DNA of 64,000 nucleotides from assembly GCF_030407765.1 (NCBI RefSeq), contig NZ_JASDCU010000015.1, positions 28,636 through 92,635 of the forward strand, read 5' to 3'. Under the pieces are notes generated by a model, which worked only from the letters and a program-made list of their open reading frames with translations, did not search any database and was not told the origin of the DNA. This document shows positions 51,149 to 59,804 of this stretch, in pieces. Positions within the stretch are counted from its first letter, which is position 1; the number at the start of each line of letters is the position of its first letter. The stretch is from Microbacterium sp. APC 3901 (lineage in GTDB: Bacteria; Actinomycetota; Actinomycetes; Actinomycetales; Microbacteriaceae). The position numbers and the translations under genes were made by a program.

Positions 51149-52171
51149 ATGAGCCCGGCGAGACGCGTGACGATCAGCGACATCGCGCGCCTCGCCGGGG
51201 TCTCGCCCGGTGCGGTCTCGTTCGCTCTGAACGGTCGCCCGGGGGTGAGTGCAGAGACGCGCGCCCGCATCCTCGAGGTCGCGGCGCAGCACGATTGGCT
51301 GCCCAGCTCGACGGCTCGCGCGCTGGCGGGTGCACGTTCCGGGGTCATCGGATTCGCGGTGAACCGACCTGCCCGCACTCTCGGTGCCGAAGCGTTCTTC
51401 ATCGATCTCACGGCCGGCGTGCAGTCGGCTCTCGCGCCGCACCACCTCGCGCTGCAGACGGCGCTCGTGCCCTCGATCGACGAAGAGATCGCGACCTATC
51501 GGCGCTGGCGCAGCTCGCACCAGGTCGACGGGGTGGTCGTGATCGATCCCCGGGACGATGATCCGCGGATGCCGGCGCTGCGCGATCTCGCGCTGCCTGC
51601 TGTCGTCATCGGCAGTCTCCGCTCCGAGCCCGACCATCCTGCGACTCTGCAGGTCGATGACGAGCGGGTCGCGCACACGCTGTTCGAGCACCTGGTCGGT
51701 CTCGGTCACCGCCGCATAGCGTACGTCTCGGGGCCGGCCGAGTTCCAGCACACCAGGCTGCGCGCCGAGGCTCTGTGGGAGCTGGCGGTCGAGGGTGTCG
51801 CCGGCACGGTGATCCCGACCGACTCATCACCGGCCGCAGCGTCCGCAGCACTCGCCCGGCTGCTCGCCGACGAGGTGTCGCCGAGCGCTGTCGTCTTCGA
51901 CAGTGATGTGATGGCGATCGCCGGCCTACGCGCCGCGCAGGAGCGCCGTCTCGCCGTGCCCGCCGACCTGTCGATCGCGTCGTTCGACGATTCGACGGTG
52001 GCCGCGCTCGTGCGTCCCTCGATCACGGCCATGACGAGGGACACCTTCGGGCTCGGAGCAGCTGCCGCGAACTTCCTGATCGACCAGATCGCCGCATCCG
52101 CGCCGCTTCCCGACCGCAGCGGCTCGGCGCCTGTGCTGTCGGTGCGGGAGAGCACGGCGCGAGCGCACTGA
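51149..52171 (+). CDS. Second LacI-family regulator
   Basis: 340 residues. HTH ISDIARLAGVSPGAVSFALN (about 9-28), with Gly-Ala replacing the common Ala-Thr; the ligand domain contains GVIGFAVNRPARTLG and VDGVVVIDPRDDDP. TACAGT at 51137-51142 ends six bases before ATG 51149, so the mRNA is probably leaderless. It lies between the isomerase-like gene and the glycosidases; I see no obvious operator for it, so its targets are unproven. Confidence 0.85.
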   Translation: MSPARRVTISDIARLAGVSPGAVSFALNGRPGVSAETRARILEVAAQHDWLPSSTARALAGARSGVIGFAVNRPARTLGAEAFFIDLTAGVQSALAPHHLALQTALVPSIDEEIATYRRWRSSHQVDGVVVIDPRDDDPRMPALRDLALPAVVIGSLRSEPDHPATLQVDDERVAHTLFEHLVGLGHRRIAYVSGPAEFQHTRLRAEALWELAVEGVAGTVIPTDSSPAAASAALARLLADEVSPSAVVFDSDVMAIAGLRAAQERRLAVPADLSIASFDDSTVAALVRPSITAMTRDTFGLGAAAANFLIDQIAASAPLPDRSGSAPVLSVRESTARAH

Positions 52172-52210
52172 GGCCCGCCCTCGAACCGAGGTGCGGGTCG
52201 CGGGCTCGGG

Positions 52211-53512
52211 CTACTGCGCCCGGTGCTCGACCACCGTGTTCTGCGACTCGTACGACCACGGTTCGACGGTGGGGCGCACGAGCTCCGTGATGCCGCGAGC
52301 CGTGAGTGCGGACGGATCCTCGGCATCCTTCGACGTGACGAATGCGGGGTCGACCCCGGCCTCGCACGCATCGACCCAGGCCTGGAAGATCGAGCCGCCG
52401 GGGCTCATGGCGCCGCGACTCACGGGAGTCTCGGCGTCGTCCACCTCGACCACGATCCCGAGAGTGCGCGGCGGCGTCGTGCGTCGTTCCCGCAACTCAG
52501 GGATCAGCTCGGCGAACCTGCGGCCGATCGGCTTCGCCTCGCCGTTCTGGTCGACCAGGCCCAGGGTGTACTCGAGCTCGGGGAAGTCCGCAAGACTCCG
52601 GCTCACGTCGTGCGAGCACCACCATGTGACACCCCAGAGGTCGTCGGTCCTCACGACCGATCGCAGGGTGGCTTCGAGGAAGTCGGGAGTCTGCTCCGGT
52701 GTCAGACAGTTCGACGGGGCGCCGACCTCCTGCAACCAGATCGGCTTTCCCGGTTCGGTCGTGAACGCACGGGCGAGTTCGATCATGTACTCGGCGTGAC
52801 GGTCGGATGCCACGGAGCGGCCGCCGTACTTCTGGGCGGTGCCGTTGAAGATCCACGAGTGCACGGTCGTGATGTCGCCGAGGCGCGACGCGAGCGCCGG
52901 GGTGAACCCGTGGCCGTCCATGTACCAGGCCGCGTCGTACTCGCTGTGCACGTGTTGCTGCCGAGGCGCCGCACTGTGCGCGGCATCCAGAAGCGTGGTG
53001 ATCCAGTTCGCCGCCTCGGTCTCGGTCACCGGCCACGGGGAGGGATGGGTCCGCGCCGAGAACTGATTCGTCTCGTTGCCGAGTGTGAATCCCAGGAAGT
53101 TGTCGGCGTCGCCGAGTCGTTCTCCCAGACGAGTGACGAGTTCGATCTGGCCGCTCAGGGCGTCCGGGTGCGTGAACATGTTCTTGTCGTGCCACGTGAA
53201 CAGCCACGACGGGATGAAGTCGAAGCTCGACAGGTGACCCTGGATCACGTCGACGCTCGCGTCGAGCCCGAACTCGGCGGCGACGTCGACCACCGCACGC
53301 ACGTCATCGACGGACTCGTCACGGATCAGCGTGCGGTTCGGTTGCAGCACGGTCCACAGGGGGAAGATCCGCAGGTGATCGAGCCCCAGTTCGGCGAGCG
53401 CGGCGAAGTCGCGGCGCACCTCATCGAGGTCGAGTGACATCCAGGCGTGCATCCACTGGGAGCGGGGCGTGTAGTTCGCGCCGAAGCGAAGTGGTGCGGC
53501 AGACGTCGGCAT
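52211..53512 (-). CDS. Clan GH-A glycosidase, GH5-type (possibly GH5_18 beta-mannosidase)
   Basis: 433 residues. A beta/alpha-barrel glycosidase with acid/base Glu147 in [10 protein letters not shown] and nucleophile Glu262 in [11 protein letters not shown], plus [14 protein letters not shown] near the N-terminus. This wording resembles the GH5_18 enzymes of actinobacteria and bifidobacteria, which remove beta-mannose from N-glycan cores. AAAGGA precedes ATG 53512. No signal peptide, so it acts in the cytoplasm. Divergent from the GH38 gene, the two probably digest mannosides imported by a carrier not in the window. Confidence 0.78.
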   Translation of the reverse strand: MPTSAAPLRFGANYTPRSQWMHAWMSLDLDEVRRDFAALAELGLDHLRIFPLWTVLQPNRTLIRDESVDDVRAVVDVAAEFGLDASVDVIQGHLSSFDFIPSWLFTWHDKNMFTHPDALSGQIELVTRLGERLGDADNFLGFTLGNETNQFSARTHPSPWPVTETEAANWITTLLDAAHSAAPRQQHVHSEYDAAWYMDGHGFTPALASRLGDITTVHSWIFNGTAQKYGGRSVASDRHAEYMIELARAFTTEPGKPIWLQEVGAPSNCLTPEQTPDFLEATLRSVVRTDDLWGVTWWCSHDVSRSLADFPELEYTLGLVDQNGEAKPIGRRFAELIPELRERRTTPPRTLGIVVEVDDAETPVSRGAMSPGGSIFQAWVDACEAGVDPAFVTSKDAEDPSALTARGITELVRPTVEPWSYESQNTVVEHRAQ

Positions 53513-53621
53513 CGCTGTCCTTTCAGGGGTCGGTGCACAGACTCTAACGCGATTCTCCGAACGGTGCTATACCGCTTTAGTAAATTAGGCTGAGAAACCC
53601 GGCTTCGATGGAGATCACCGC

Positions 53622-56600
53622 ATGCATGACGACACCTCGCTCACCGTCGGCCGCGTCAAGCGGGTGCTCGACGAGCGCATCCGCCCGGCGGTCCACTCCG
53701 CGTCCGTGCCCCTCACGATCGAGGTGAACCAGCTCCCGGGTGAGCCGGTCAGTCCTTCCGAGGGACTCGCTCTCGAGTTCACGCCGGCATCCGTGCCGAG
53801 CATGTGGGGCCCTGCCTGGTCGACGACCTGGTTCAAGATCACCGGACGGGTGCCCACCGAGTGGGCCGGCCGTCGGGTCGAGGCCGTCATCGACCTCGGA
53901 TTCGACATCAACATGCCCGGCTTCCAGTGCGAGGCGCTCGTCTACCGGGCTGACGGCAGCCCGGTCAAGAGCATCAACCCGCGCAACCAGTGGCTGCCGA
54001 TCACCGAGGATGCGCACGGCGACGAGCCCGTCGAGCTGTACCTCGAGGCGGCAGCCAACCCGGTGCTGCTCGACTACCACCCCTTCCTGCCGACGCAGGA
54101 GGGCGACATCCGGACGTCGTCCCGCGAGCCGCTCTATCGCACCCGCCGCATCGACCTCGCCGTCTTCGAGCAGGAGGTGTTCGAGCTGTCGCTCGACCTC
54201 GAGGTGCTGTTCGAGCTGCAGGCCGAGCTGCCGGCGACCTCGCCGCGACGCATGCAGATCCTGCAGGCCATGGACGACGCCCTCGACGTGCTCGATCTGC
54301 AGCGCATCGTGCAGACGGCATCCGATGCCCGCGCACGCCTCGCCGGTGTGCTCGCAGCGCCCGCCGAGGCCAGCGCTCACCGCATCTCGGCGATCGGCCA
54401 CGCGCACATCGATTCCGCCTGGCTGTGGCCGGTGCGCGAGACGATCCGCAAGGTGGCCAGAACCACTTCGTCGATGACGACGCTGATCGACGAGCAGCCC
54501 GACTTCCTCTACGGCATGTCGAGCGCACAGCAGTACGCGTGGCTCAAGGAGCACCGTCCCGAGGTGTACACCAGGGTCAAGGCCGCCGTCGCCGAGGGGC
54601 GCTTCCTGCCGCTCGGCGGCATGTGGGTCGAGTCCGACACCGTGATGCCGACGGGGGAGTCGCTCGTGCGTCAGTTCTCCTACGGGCAGCGATTCTTCGA
54701 GCGCGAGTTCGGCATCCGCTCGAAGGGCGTGTGGCTGCCCGACAGCTTCGGCTACTCGCCGGCGCTGCCGCAGCTCATGCGCCGGGCCGGATTCGAGTGG
54801 TTCTTCACGCAGAAGATCTCGTGGAACCAGCAGAACGTCTTCCCGCACCACTCCTTCCTCTGGGAGGGCATCGACGGGTCGCGGGTGTTCACGCACTTCC
54901 CCTCGATGGACACCTACAACTCGCAGCTCAGCGGCATGGAGGTCGCCAAGGCCGCCCGCCAGTTCAAGGAGAACCGCGTGACCTCGCGGTCGATCGCCCC
55001 GGTGGGCTGGGGTGACGGCGGCGGCGGGACCACGCGTGAGATGACCGGCAAGGCGAAGCGCCTCGAGAATCTCGAGGGCAGCGCGCGGGTCGTGTGGGAG
55101 CACCCGGACACCTTCTTCGAGGCGGCCCGCGCCGAGCTGCCCGACCCGGCCGTGTGGGTCGGCGAGCTCTATCTCGAGCTGCACCGTGGAACCCTCACCA
55201 GCCAGCGCGCCACGAAGGCGCTGCACCGCTGGGCCGAGCACGCGCTCGTCGAGGCCGAGCTGTGGGCCGCGACGGATGCCGTGCGCACCGGCGCCGCGTA
55301 TCCGCAGGCCGAGTTCGACCGACTGTGGGAGACCGTGCTGCTGCATGAGTTCCACGACATCCTGCCCGGCACGTCGATCGCCTGGGTGCACCGCGAGGCC
55401 GTCGAGGTTCTCACGAACGTGCTGTCGGATGCGGAGAAGATCTCCGTCGCCGCTCGGCGCTCGCTCGCGGGCGAGGGCGATCGCGAGCTGCGCTTCGTGC
55501 CGACCTCCGTCGGCGTCGGTGGCGGCGGCGGTGGCGTCGGCGGCTTCGGCGGCGGTGGCCGCGCGCTCGGGGCGGGCTTCGTCGAGGCGCCTGCCCCGGC
55601 ATCCGTCCTGCTCTCCGGAGAAGACGGCGGGTGGCGCCTCGAGAACGAGCTGGTCTCCGTGCTGATCTCCGCCGAGGGGCTCATCGTCTCGGCGGTCGAC
55701 AAGACGACGGGCCGAGAGGCGGTGGCCGAGGGGCGCGCGGCGAACCTGTTCCAGCTGCACCAGGACTTCCCCAACATGTGGGACGCGTGGGACATCGACA
55801 AGTACTACCGCAACCGGGTCGACGACCTCACCGCGGTCGACTCGATCTCGGCATCCGTGGTCGACGGCACCGCATCCGTCGTCGTGATCCGGTCGTTCTC
55901 GGAGTCGACGATCGAGCAGACCATCACCCTGGCGCCGGGACAGCGCACGGTGATGCTGCGGAACGACATCGACTGGCACGAGACCGAGAAGCTGCTCAAG
56001 CTCGCGTTCCCGCTCGACGTCCAGGCGACGCACACCGAGGCCGAGACGCAGTTCGGCTACCAGTCGCGGGTGACGCACACGAACACCAGCTGGGAGGCGG
56101 CGAAGTTCGAGACCTCGATGCACCGGTTCGTGCTGGTGCGGGAGCAGGACTTCGGCGTCGCGCTCGTGAACGACTCGATCTACGGCTACGACACCTCGCG
56201 GGAAGTGTCGGATGACGCCGTCACGACCACGGTGCGACTCTCGCTGCTGCGGGCGCCGCGGTTCCCCGACCCCGACACCGATCACGGCCACCACCAGATC
56301 GAGATCGGCTTCGTGGTCGGCGCGGATGCTGCGATCGCGACCGCCGAGGGCATCCGGCTCAACTCGCTGCCGACACTGGTGCGCGGCGCTCGTGAGGTCG
56401 CGCCGCTCGTGACCGTCGAGGGCGAGGGCATCGTGGTCTCGGGGGTGAAGCTCGCCGACGACGGCTCGGGCGACGTGATCGTGCGCCTCTATGAAGCGCT
56501 CGGGCGCCGTGCGGTCGGGTCGCTCGCCGCCGACTTCGAGCACAGTGAGATCCGCGAGGTCTCGCTGATCGAGGACGAACTGGACGACGGTCGCGTGGGT

Positions 56601-56654
56601 GAGGAGCTGCGTCTGCGGCCGTTCGAGGTGCGAACGCTGCGCATCGCGCGCTGA
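53622..56654 (+). CDS. GH38 alpha-mannosidase
   Basis: 1010 residues. Metal ligands in IGHAHIDSAWLWPVRE (about 256-272) and the catalytic nucleophile Asp374 in LPDSFGYSPALPQL define GH38; the C-terminal beta domains follow (DFPNMWDAWDIDKYYRNR, SRVTHTNTSWEAAKFETSMH). A glycine-rich stretch of about 20 residues at about 630-650 is an apparent interdomain linker. No signal peptide. GGAG precedes ATG 53622. It pairs with the divergent GH5-type enzyme; both LacI regulators are nearby. Confidence 0.93.
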   Translation: MHDDTSLTVGRVKRVLDERIRPAVHSASVPLTIEVNQLPGEPVSPSEGLALEFTPASVPSMWGPAWSTTWFKITGRVPTEWAGRRVEAVIDLGFDINMPGFQCEALVYRADGSPVKSINPRNQWLPITEDAHGDEPVELYLEAAANPVLLDYHPFLPTQEGDIRTSSREPLYRTRRIDLAVFEQEVFELSLDLEVLFELQAELPATSPRRMQILQAMDDALDVLDLQRIVQTASDARARLAGVLAAPAEASAHRISAIGHAHIDSAWLWPVRETIRKVARTTSSMTTLIDEQPDFLYGMSSAQQYAWLKEHRPEVYTRVKAAVAEGRFLPLGGMWVESDTVMPTGESLVRQFSYGQRFFEREFGIRSKGVWLPDSFGYSPALPQLMRRAGFEWFFTQKISWNQQNVFPHHSFLWEGIDGSRVFTHFPSMDTYNSQLSGMEVAKAARQFKENRVTSRSIAPVGWGDGGGGTTREMTGKAKRLENLEGSARVVWEHPDTFFEAARAELPDPAVWVGELYLELHRGTLTSQRATKALHRWAEHALVEAELWAATDAVRTGAAYPQAEFDRLWETVLLHEFHDILPGTSIAWVHREAVEVLTNVLSDAEKISVAARRSLAGEGDRELRFVPTSVGVGGGGGGVGGFGGGGRALGAGFVEAPAPASVLLSGEDGGWRLENELVSVLISAEGLIVSAVDKTTGREAVAEGRAANLFQLHQDFPNMWDAWDIDKYYRNRVDDLTAVDSISASVVDGTASVVVIRSFSESTIEQTITLAPGQRTVMLRNDIDWHETEKLLKLAFPLDVQATHTEAETQFGYQSRVTHTNTSWEAAKFETSMHRFVLVREQDFGVALVNDSIYGYDTSREVSDDAVTTTVRLSLLRAPRFPDPDTDHGHHQIEIGFVVGADAAIATAEGIRLNSLPTLVRGAREVAPLVTVEGEGIVVSGVKLADDGSGDVIVRLYEALGRRAVGSLAADFEHSEIREVSLIEDELDDGRVGEELRLRPFEVRTLRIAR

Positions 56655-56669
56655 GGCCCGCACTCTCGA

Positions 56670-56702
56670 GACCCCGTGGCCGCGTCGGTCGGGTGCGGGG
56701 TC
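56670..56702. terminator. Hairpin between convergent GH38 and SLC13 genes
   Basis: GACCCCG (56670-56676) and CGGGGTC (56696-56702) with a 19-nt loop. It includes the SLC13 stop codon on the minus strand. No T-run. Confidence 0.35.
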
Positions 56703-58263
56703 AGAACGGCCAGATGACAGGCACGAGCCCTGTCGCGACGACGAGGAACAGCGCCGCGAGGGGGAGGCCGAGCTTCCAGTAATCGCCGAATCGGTATCCG
56801 CCGGGCTCCATCACCATGAGGTTCGCGGGCGTTGCGACGGGGGTGAGGAACGACGCCGCACCGGCCACCGCGAGGGCCATCATGAACGGCTGCACGGAGG
56901 TGCCGAGGCTCGCCGCGACCGAGACCGCGATGGGCGCCACGATGAGCACCGTGGCGGTGTTGCTCACCATCTGCCCCAGCAGGATGGTGAGCAGGCAGAT
57001 GGTCAGCAATGCCACGTGGGGGCCGAACCCGCCGACGAACCCGAGCAGCCAATCGGCGACGATGTCGGCCGTCCCCGTCGTGGTGAACGCGGTCGACAGC
57101 GGGATCATCCCTGCGATCAGCACGACGGTCGTCCAGGAGACCGAGCGATACGCCTGAGTCGCCGTCACCGTGCGGGTGACGACGAGGGCGGCTGCCGCGA
57201 GCAGAGCGGCGACGGCGGCTGGGACGACCCCGGTGGCGAGCAGCGCGACCATCGCGACCAGGATGACCACGGCGCGCACCCACCCTCGGCCGAGAGGGAC
57301 GCCGCGCCGCAGCTCGTCGGTCGCATCGACGGCGAGCACGTCGCGGCCGCCCGTATGGCGAGCGAGGTCGTCCCACGCGCCCTGCAGCAGCAGCGCGTCG
57401 CCCGCACGCAGTGTGACGTCTGCTCCGTCGAGGTGATCCTCGCCGCGTCGTGCGCCGAGGATCACGAGATCGCCGCTGGGCGTGGTCATTCCGGCGAACA
57501 CGTGCAGCCCGATCAATGCGGAACGAGGGGGCACGACCACCTCGGTGATGCCGCGCCCTGCGGCCAGCAGCGAGTCGGTGTCGGTGGTGACCCCGTACTG
57601 GGATCGCAGGGCGCTGGCGAGCAGGCGGAGGTCGGGAGGCATCGCTGCCGCCGTCCGGTGCGGCAGCAGCTTCGTGCCGAACAGCAGCATGATGACCACG
57701 ACACCCATGACGAGCGGGATGCCGACGAGCCCGAACTCGAAGAAGCCGAACGCGCGGCCGCCGTTCTCGGAGGCCAGGTCAGACACGATGATGTTCACCG
57801 GGGTGCCGGTGAGAGCCAGCATCGAGCCCGCGTGCGCGGCGAACGCGAGCGGCAGGAGCAGCTGAGAGGGGGCGATCCTGGCGCGGGTCGCCACGACCAC
57901 GACGAGGGGCAGCAGGGCGGCGACCGCGCCGTTGACGCTGATCAGGGCGGTGAGCACGGCGACGAGCAGGCACACCACGATGAGGAGCAGCGAGCGCCGC
58001 GTGCCCGCATGCGCGATCACCTTCTGCCCTGCCCAGGCGGTCACCCCCGTCGCGTCGAGCGAATCGCTCACGATGAACAGCGACGCGATGAAGATGACGG
58101 TCGGGTCTCCGAAGCCCGCGAGAGCCTCAGGCAGTGCCAGCACCCCGGTGAAGTACAGCGCGAGCGAGACGCCGATGGCCACGACGCCCAGCGGGACGCG
58201 GTTGCTGACGAAGGCCACCACGGCCAGAGCCAGGATGCCGAGCGTGGCGACCACGGGGTCCAT
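56701..58263 (-). CDS. SLC13/CitT-type ion transporter with RCK_C (TrkA-C) domain
   Basis: 520 residues. About eleven helices, with GMIPLSTAFTTTGTADIVADW and GTPVNIIVSDLASENGG as the two cation/anion-motif loops. A cytoplasmic insertion at about residues 205-300 looks like RCK_C (PPRSALIGLHVFAGMTTPSG, ADVTLRAGDALLLQG). Such proteins carry dicarboxylates, sulfate or other anions with Na+. It is 32 bp downstream of pepA on the same strand. Substrate unknown. Confidence 0.85.
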   Translation of the reverse strand: MDPVVATLGILALAVVAFVSNRVPLGVVAIGVSLALYFTGVLALPEALAGFGDPTVIFIASLFIVSDSLDATGVTAWAGQKVIAHAGTRRSLLLIVVCLLVAVLTALISVNGAVAALLPLVVVVATRARIAPSQLLLPLAFAAHAGSMLALTGTPVNIIVSDLASENGGRAFGFFEFGLVGIPLVMGVVVIMLLFGTKLLPHRTAAAMPPDLRLLASALRSQYGVTTDTDSLLAAGRGITEVVVPPRSALIGLHVFAGMTTPSGDLVILGARRGEDHLDGADVTLRAGDALLLQGAWDDLARHTGGRDVLAVDATDELRRGVPLGRGWVRAVVILVAMVALLATGVVPAAVAALLAAAALVVTRTVTATQAYRSVSWTTVVLIAGMIPLSTAFTTTGTADIVADWLLGFVGGFGPHVALLTICLLTILLGQMVSNTATVLIVAPIAVSVAASLGTSVQPFMMALAVAGAASFLTPVATPANLMVMEPGGYRFGDYWKLGLPLAALFLVVATGLVPVIWPF

Positions 58264-58295
58264 GCGCGACCCCTAGCGTCCGTCGTAGGTCGTCG

Positions 58296-59804
58296 TCACG
58301 AGCCGCTCCTGAAGCCGGCGGCGGTGTCGAGCAGCAGGCGTGCCCCGAATCCTGTGGCGCCCTTCGACCGCCATGCGTCGTCGCCGTCGGACTGCATGGT
58401 GCCGGCGATGTCGATGTGCGCCCAGGGGGTGTCGTCGACGAAGTGCTCGAGGAAGAGCGCCGCGGTGGTGGCGCCGGCATAGGGGCCGCCGAGATTCGCG
58501 ATGTCGGCGATGTCGGAGTCGAGCTGCGAGCGGTACTTCTGCTCGAGGGGCATGCGCCAGAGCGGCTCGCCTGTCGACGCCGATGCCGCGAGCACGGCCT
58601 CGACCAGATCGTCGTCGTTCGCGAACACGGGCGCCGTCGCGGTTCCCAGCGCCATGAGTGCCGCACCGGTGAGGGTCGCGATGTCGACGATGGCGTCCAC
58701 TCCCGCCTCGTCTGCGAGGACGAACGCGTCGGACATCACCAGACGCCCCTCCGCGTCGGTGTTCTTCACCTCGATGGTCGTTCCCCCGCGCGCGGTGAGC
58801 ACGTCGCCGAGTTTGTAGGACGTGCCGGAGGGCATGTTGTCGGTGCACATGAGCCATCCGGTCACCTCCGCAGTCACCCCTGTCTCCTGGAATCCGGTGA
58901 AGGCGCCGAGCACCACCGCTGCGCCGCCCATGTCCATCTTCATGAGCAGGTGCATGGGGTCGGAGGGCTTGAGGCTGATCCCGCCCGAGTCGTACATGAT
59001 GCCCTTGCCGATGAGGCCGAGGTGGCCGGTTCGAGCGCCGGCGGGAACATAGTGCAGCCTGATCATGCGCGGCTCTTCGACGCTGCCCTGATTCACCCCG
59101 AGCAGCCCGCCGCAGCCGAGCTCGATCAGGGCGGCCTTGTCGAACAGCTGCACCTCGAAGCCGAAGCGCTCGCCGAGTCGCACCGCGATGTCGCCCATGT
59201 CAGTGGCGGTGAGATGCCCTGGTGGTGTGTTCGCGAGGTCCCGTGCGATCACGGCGGCCCTGACGGCGACCGCTGCGCGCGCGACGGCGCTCTCCGTGTG
59301 CTCTGCGGGGGTGTCGCCGATCACGACCGAGACGGCCGTCAGGGGGGCGTCCTTCGGCTTCGCCTTCAGTGGCGTGTAGCGGTAGCGCGCGAGCAGCATC
59401 CCCTCGTAGGCGGCCTGCAGGCCGTCGGCGTCGAGGGGGAGCCGCCCGGGAGGCAGGATGAGACGGAGGGATCCCCGTCTCGAGCTCGCCCTGGCGAACG
59501 CGGCGCTCGCGTCGCGCAGGACTGCCGGGGTGAGCCGCTCCGTCTCGCCCAATCCCACCACGATCACATCGGGGCCATCGGGCTGAGGCACGGTGAGCGT
59601 CTCGCCCACCTGCGAATCGAAGCCCGCGCGGACCAGCGCCTCGCGAGACAGCGCGACGCCGTCGGGCACCTCGGCGTCGGAGTGGACCCCGTACCCGATC
59701 ACGTCGACGTCTCCGTCGGTTCCGAGGGTCACCCCCTCGAGCGCGTCGAGGCCGGGGAGGGTCGGGAAGTCGACGGGGATGAGCTTGTTCGGACTGCGAG
59801 TCAT
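58296..59804 (-). CDS. pepA: Leucyl aminopeptidase (M17)
   Basis: 502 residues. Metal and active-site signatures GKGIMYDSGGISLKPSDPM (about 250-268) and NTDAEGRLVMSDAFVLA (near 347) are intact, so it should be a functional zinc/manganese exopeptidase. The start overlaps the DHA2 exporter stop (ATGA), unusual for a housekeeping peptidase; the two may process and export peptides or simply share a promoter. Confidence 0.95.
   Translation of the reverse strand: MTRSPNKLIPVDFPTLPGLDALEGVTLGTDGDVDVIGYGVHSDAEVPDGVALSREALVRAGFDSQVGETLTVPQPDGPDVIVVGLGETERLTPAVLRDASAAFARASSRRGSLRLILPPGRLPLDADGLQAAYEGMLLARYRYTPLKAKPKDAPLTAVSVVIGDTPAEHTESAVARAAVAVRAAVIARDLANTPPGHLTATDMGDIAVRLGERFGFEVQLFDKAALIELGCGGLLGVNQGSVEEPRMIRLHYVPAGARTGHLGLIGKGIMYDSGGISLKPSDPMHLLMKMDMGGAAVVLGAFTGFQETGVTAEVTGWLMCTDNMPSGTSYKLGDVLTARGGTTIEVKNTDAEGRLVMSDAFVLADEAGVDAIVDIATLTGAALMALGTATAPVFANDDDLVEAVLAASASTGEPLWRMPLEQKYRSQLDSDIADIANLGGPYAGATTAALFLEHFVDDTPWAHIDIAGTMQSDGDDAWRSKGATGFGARLLLDTAAGFRSGS

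Noticed and set aside
53513..53621. LacI operator between GH5 and GH38 genes
   Set aside because: CGGTGCTATACCG has only short arms and does not match the TGAAAYCGRTTTCA sites; not supported enough to annotate.
53577..56663. A 1028-residue minus-strand open frame through the GH38 gene
   Set aside because: GH38 motifs and ribosome site are on the plus strand; the antisense frame has no recognisable fold.
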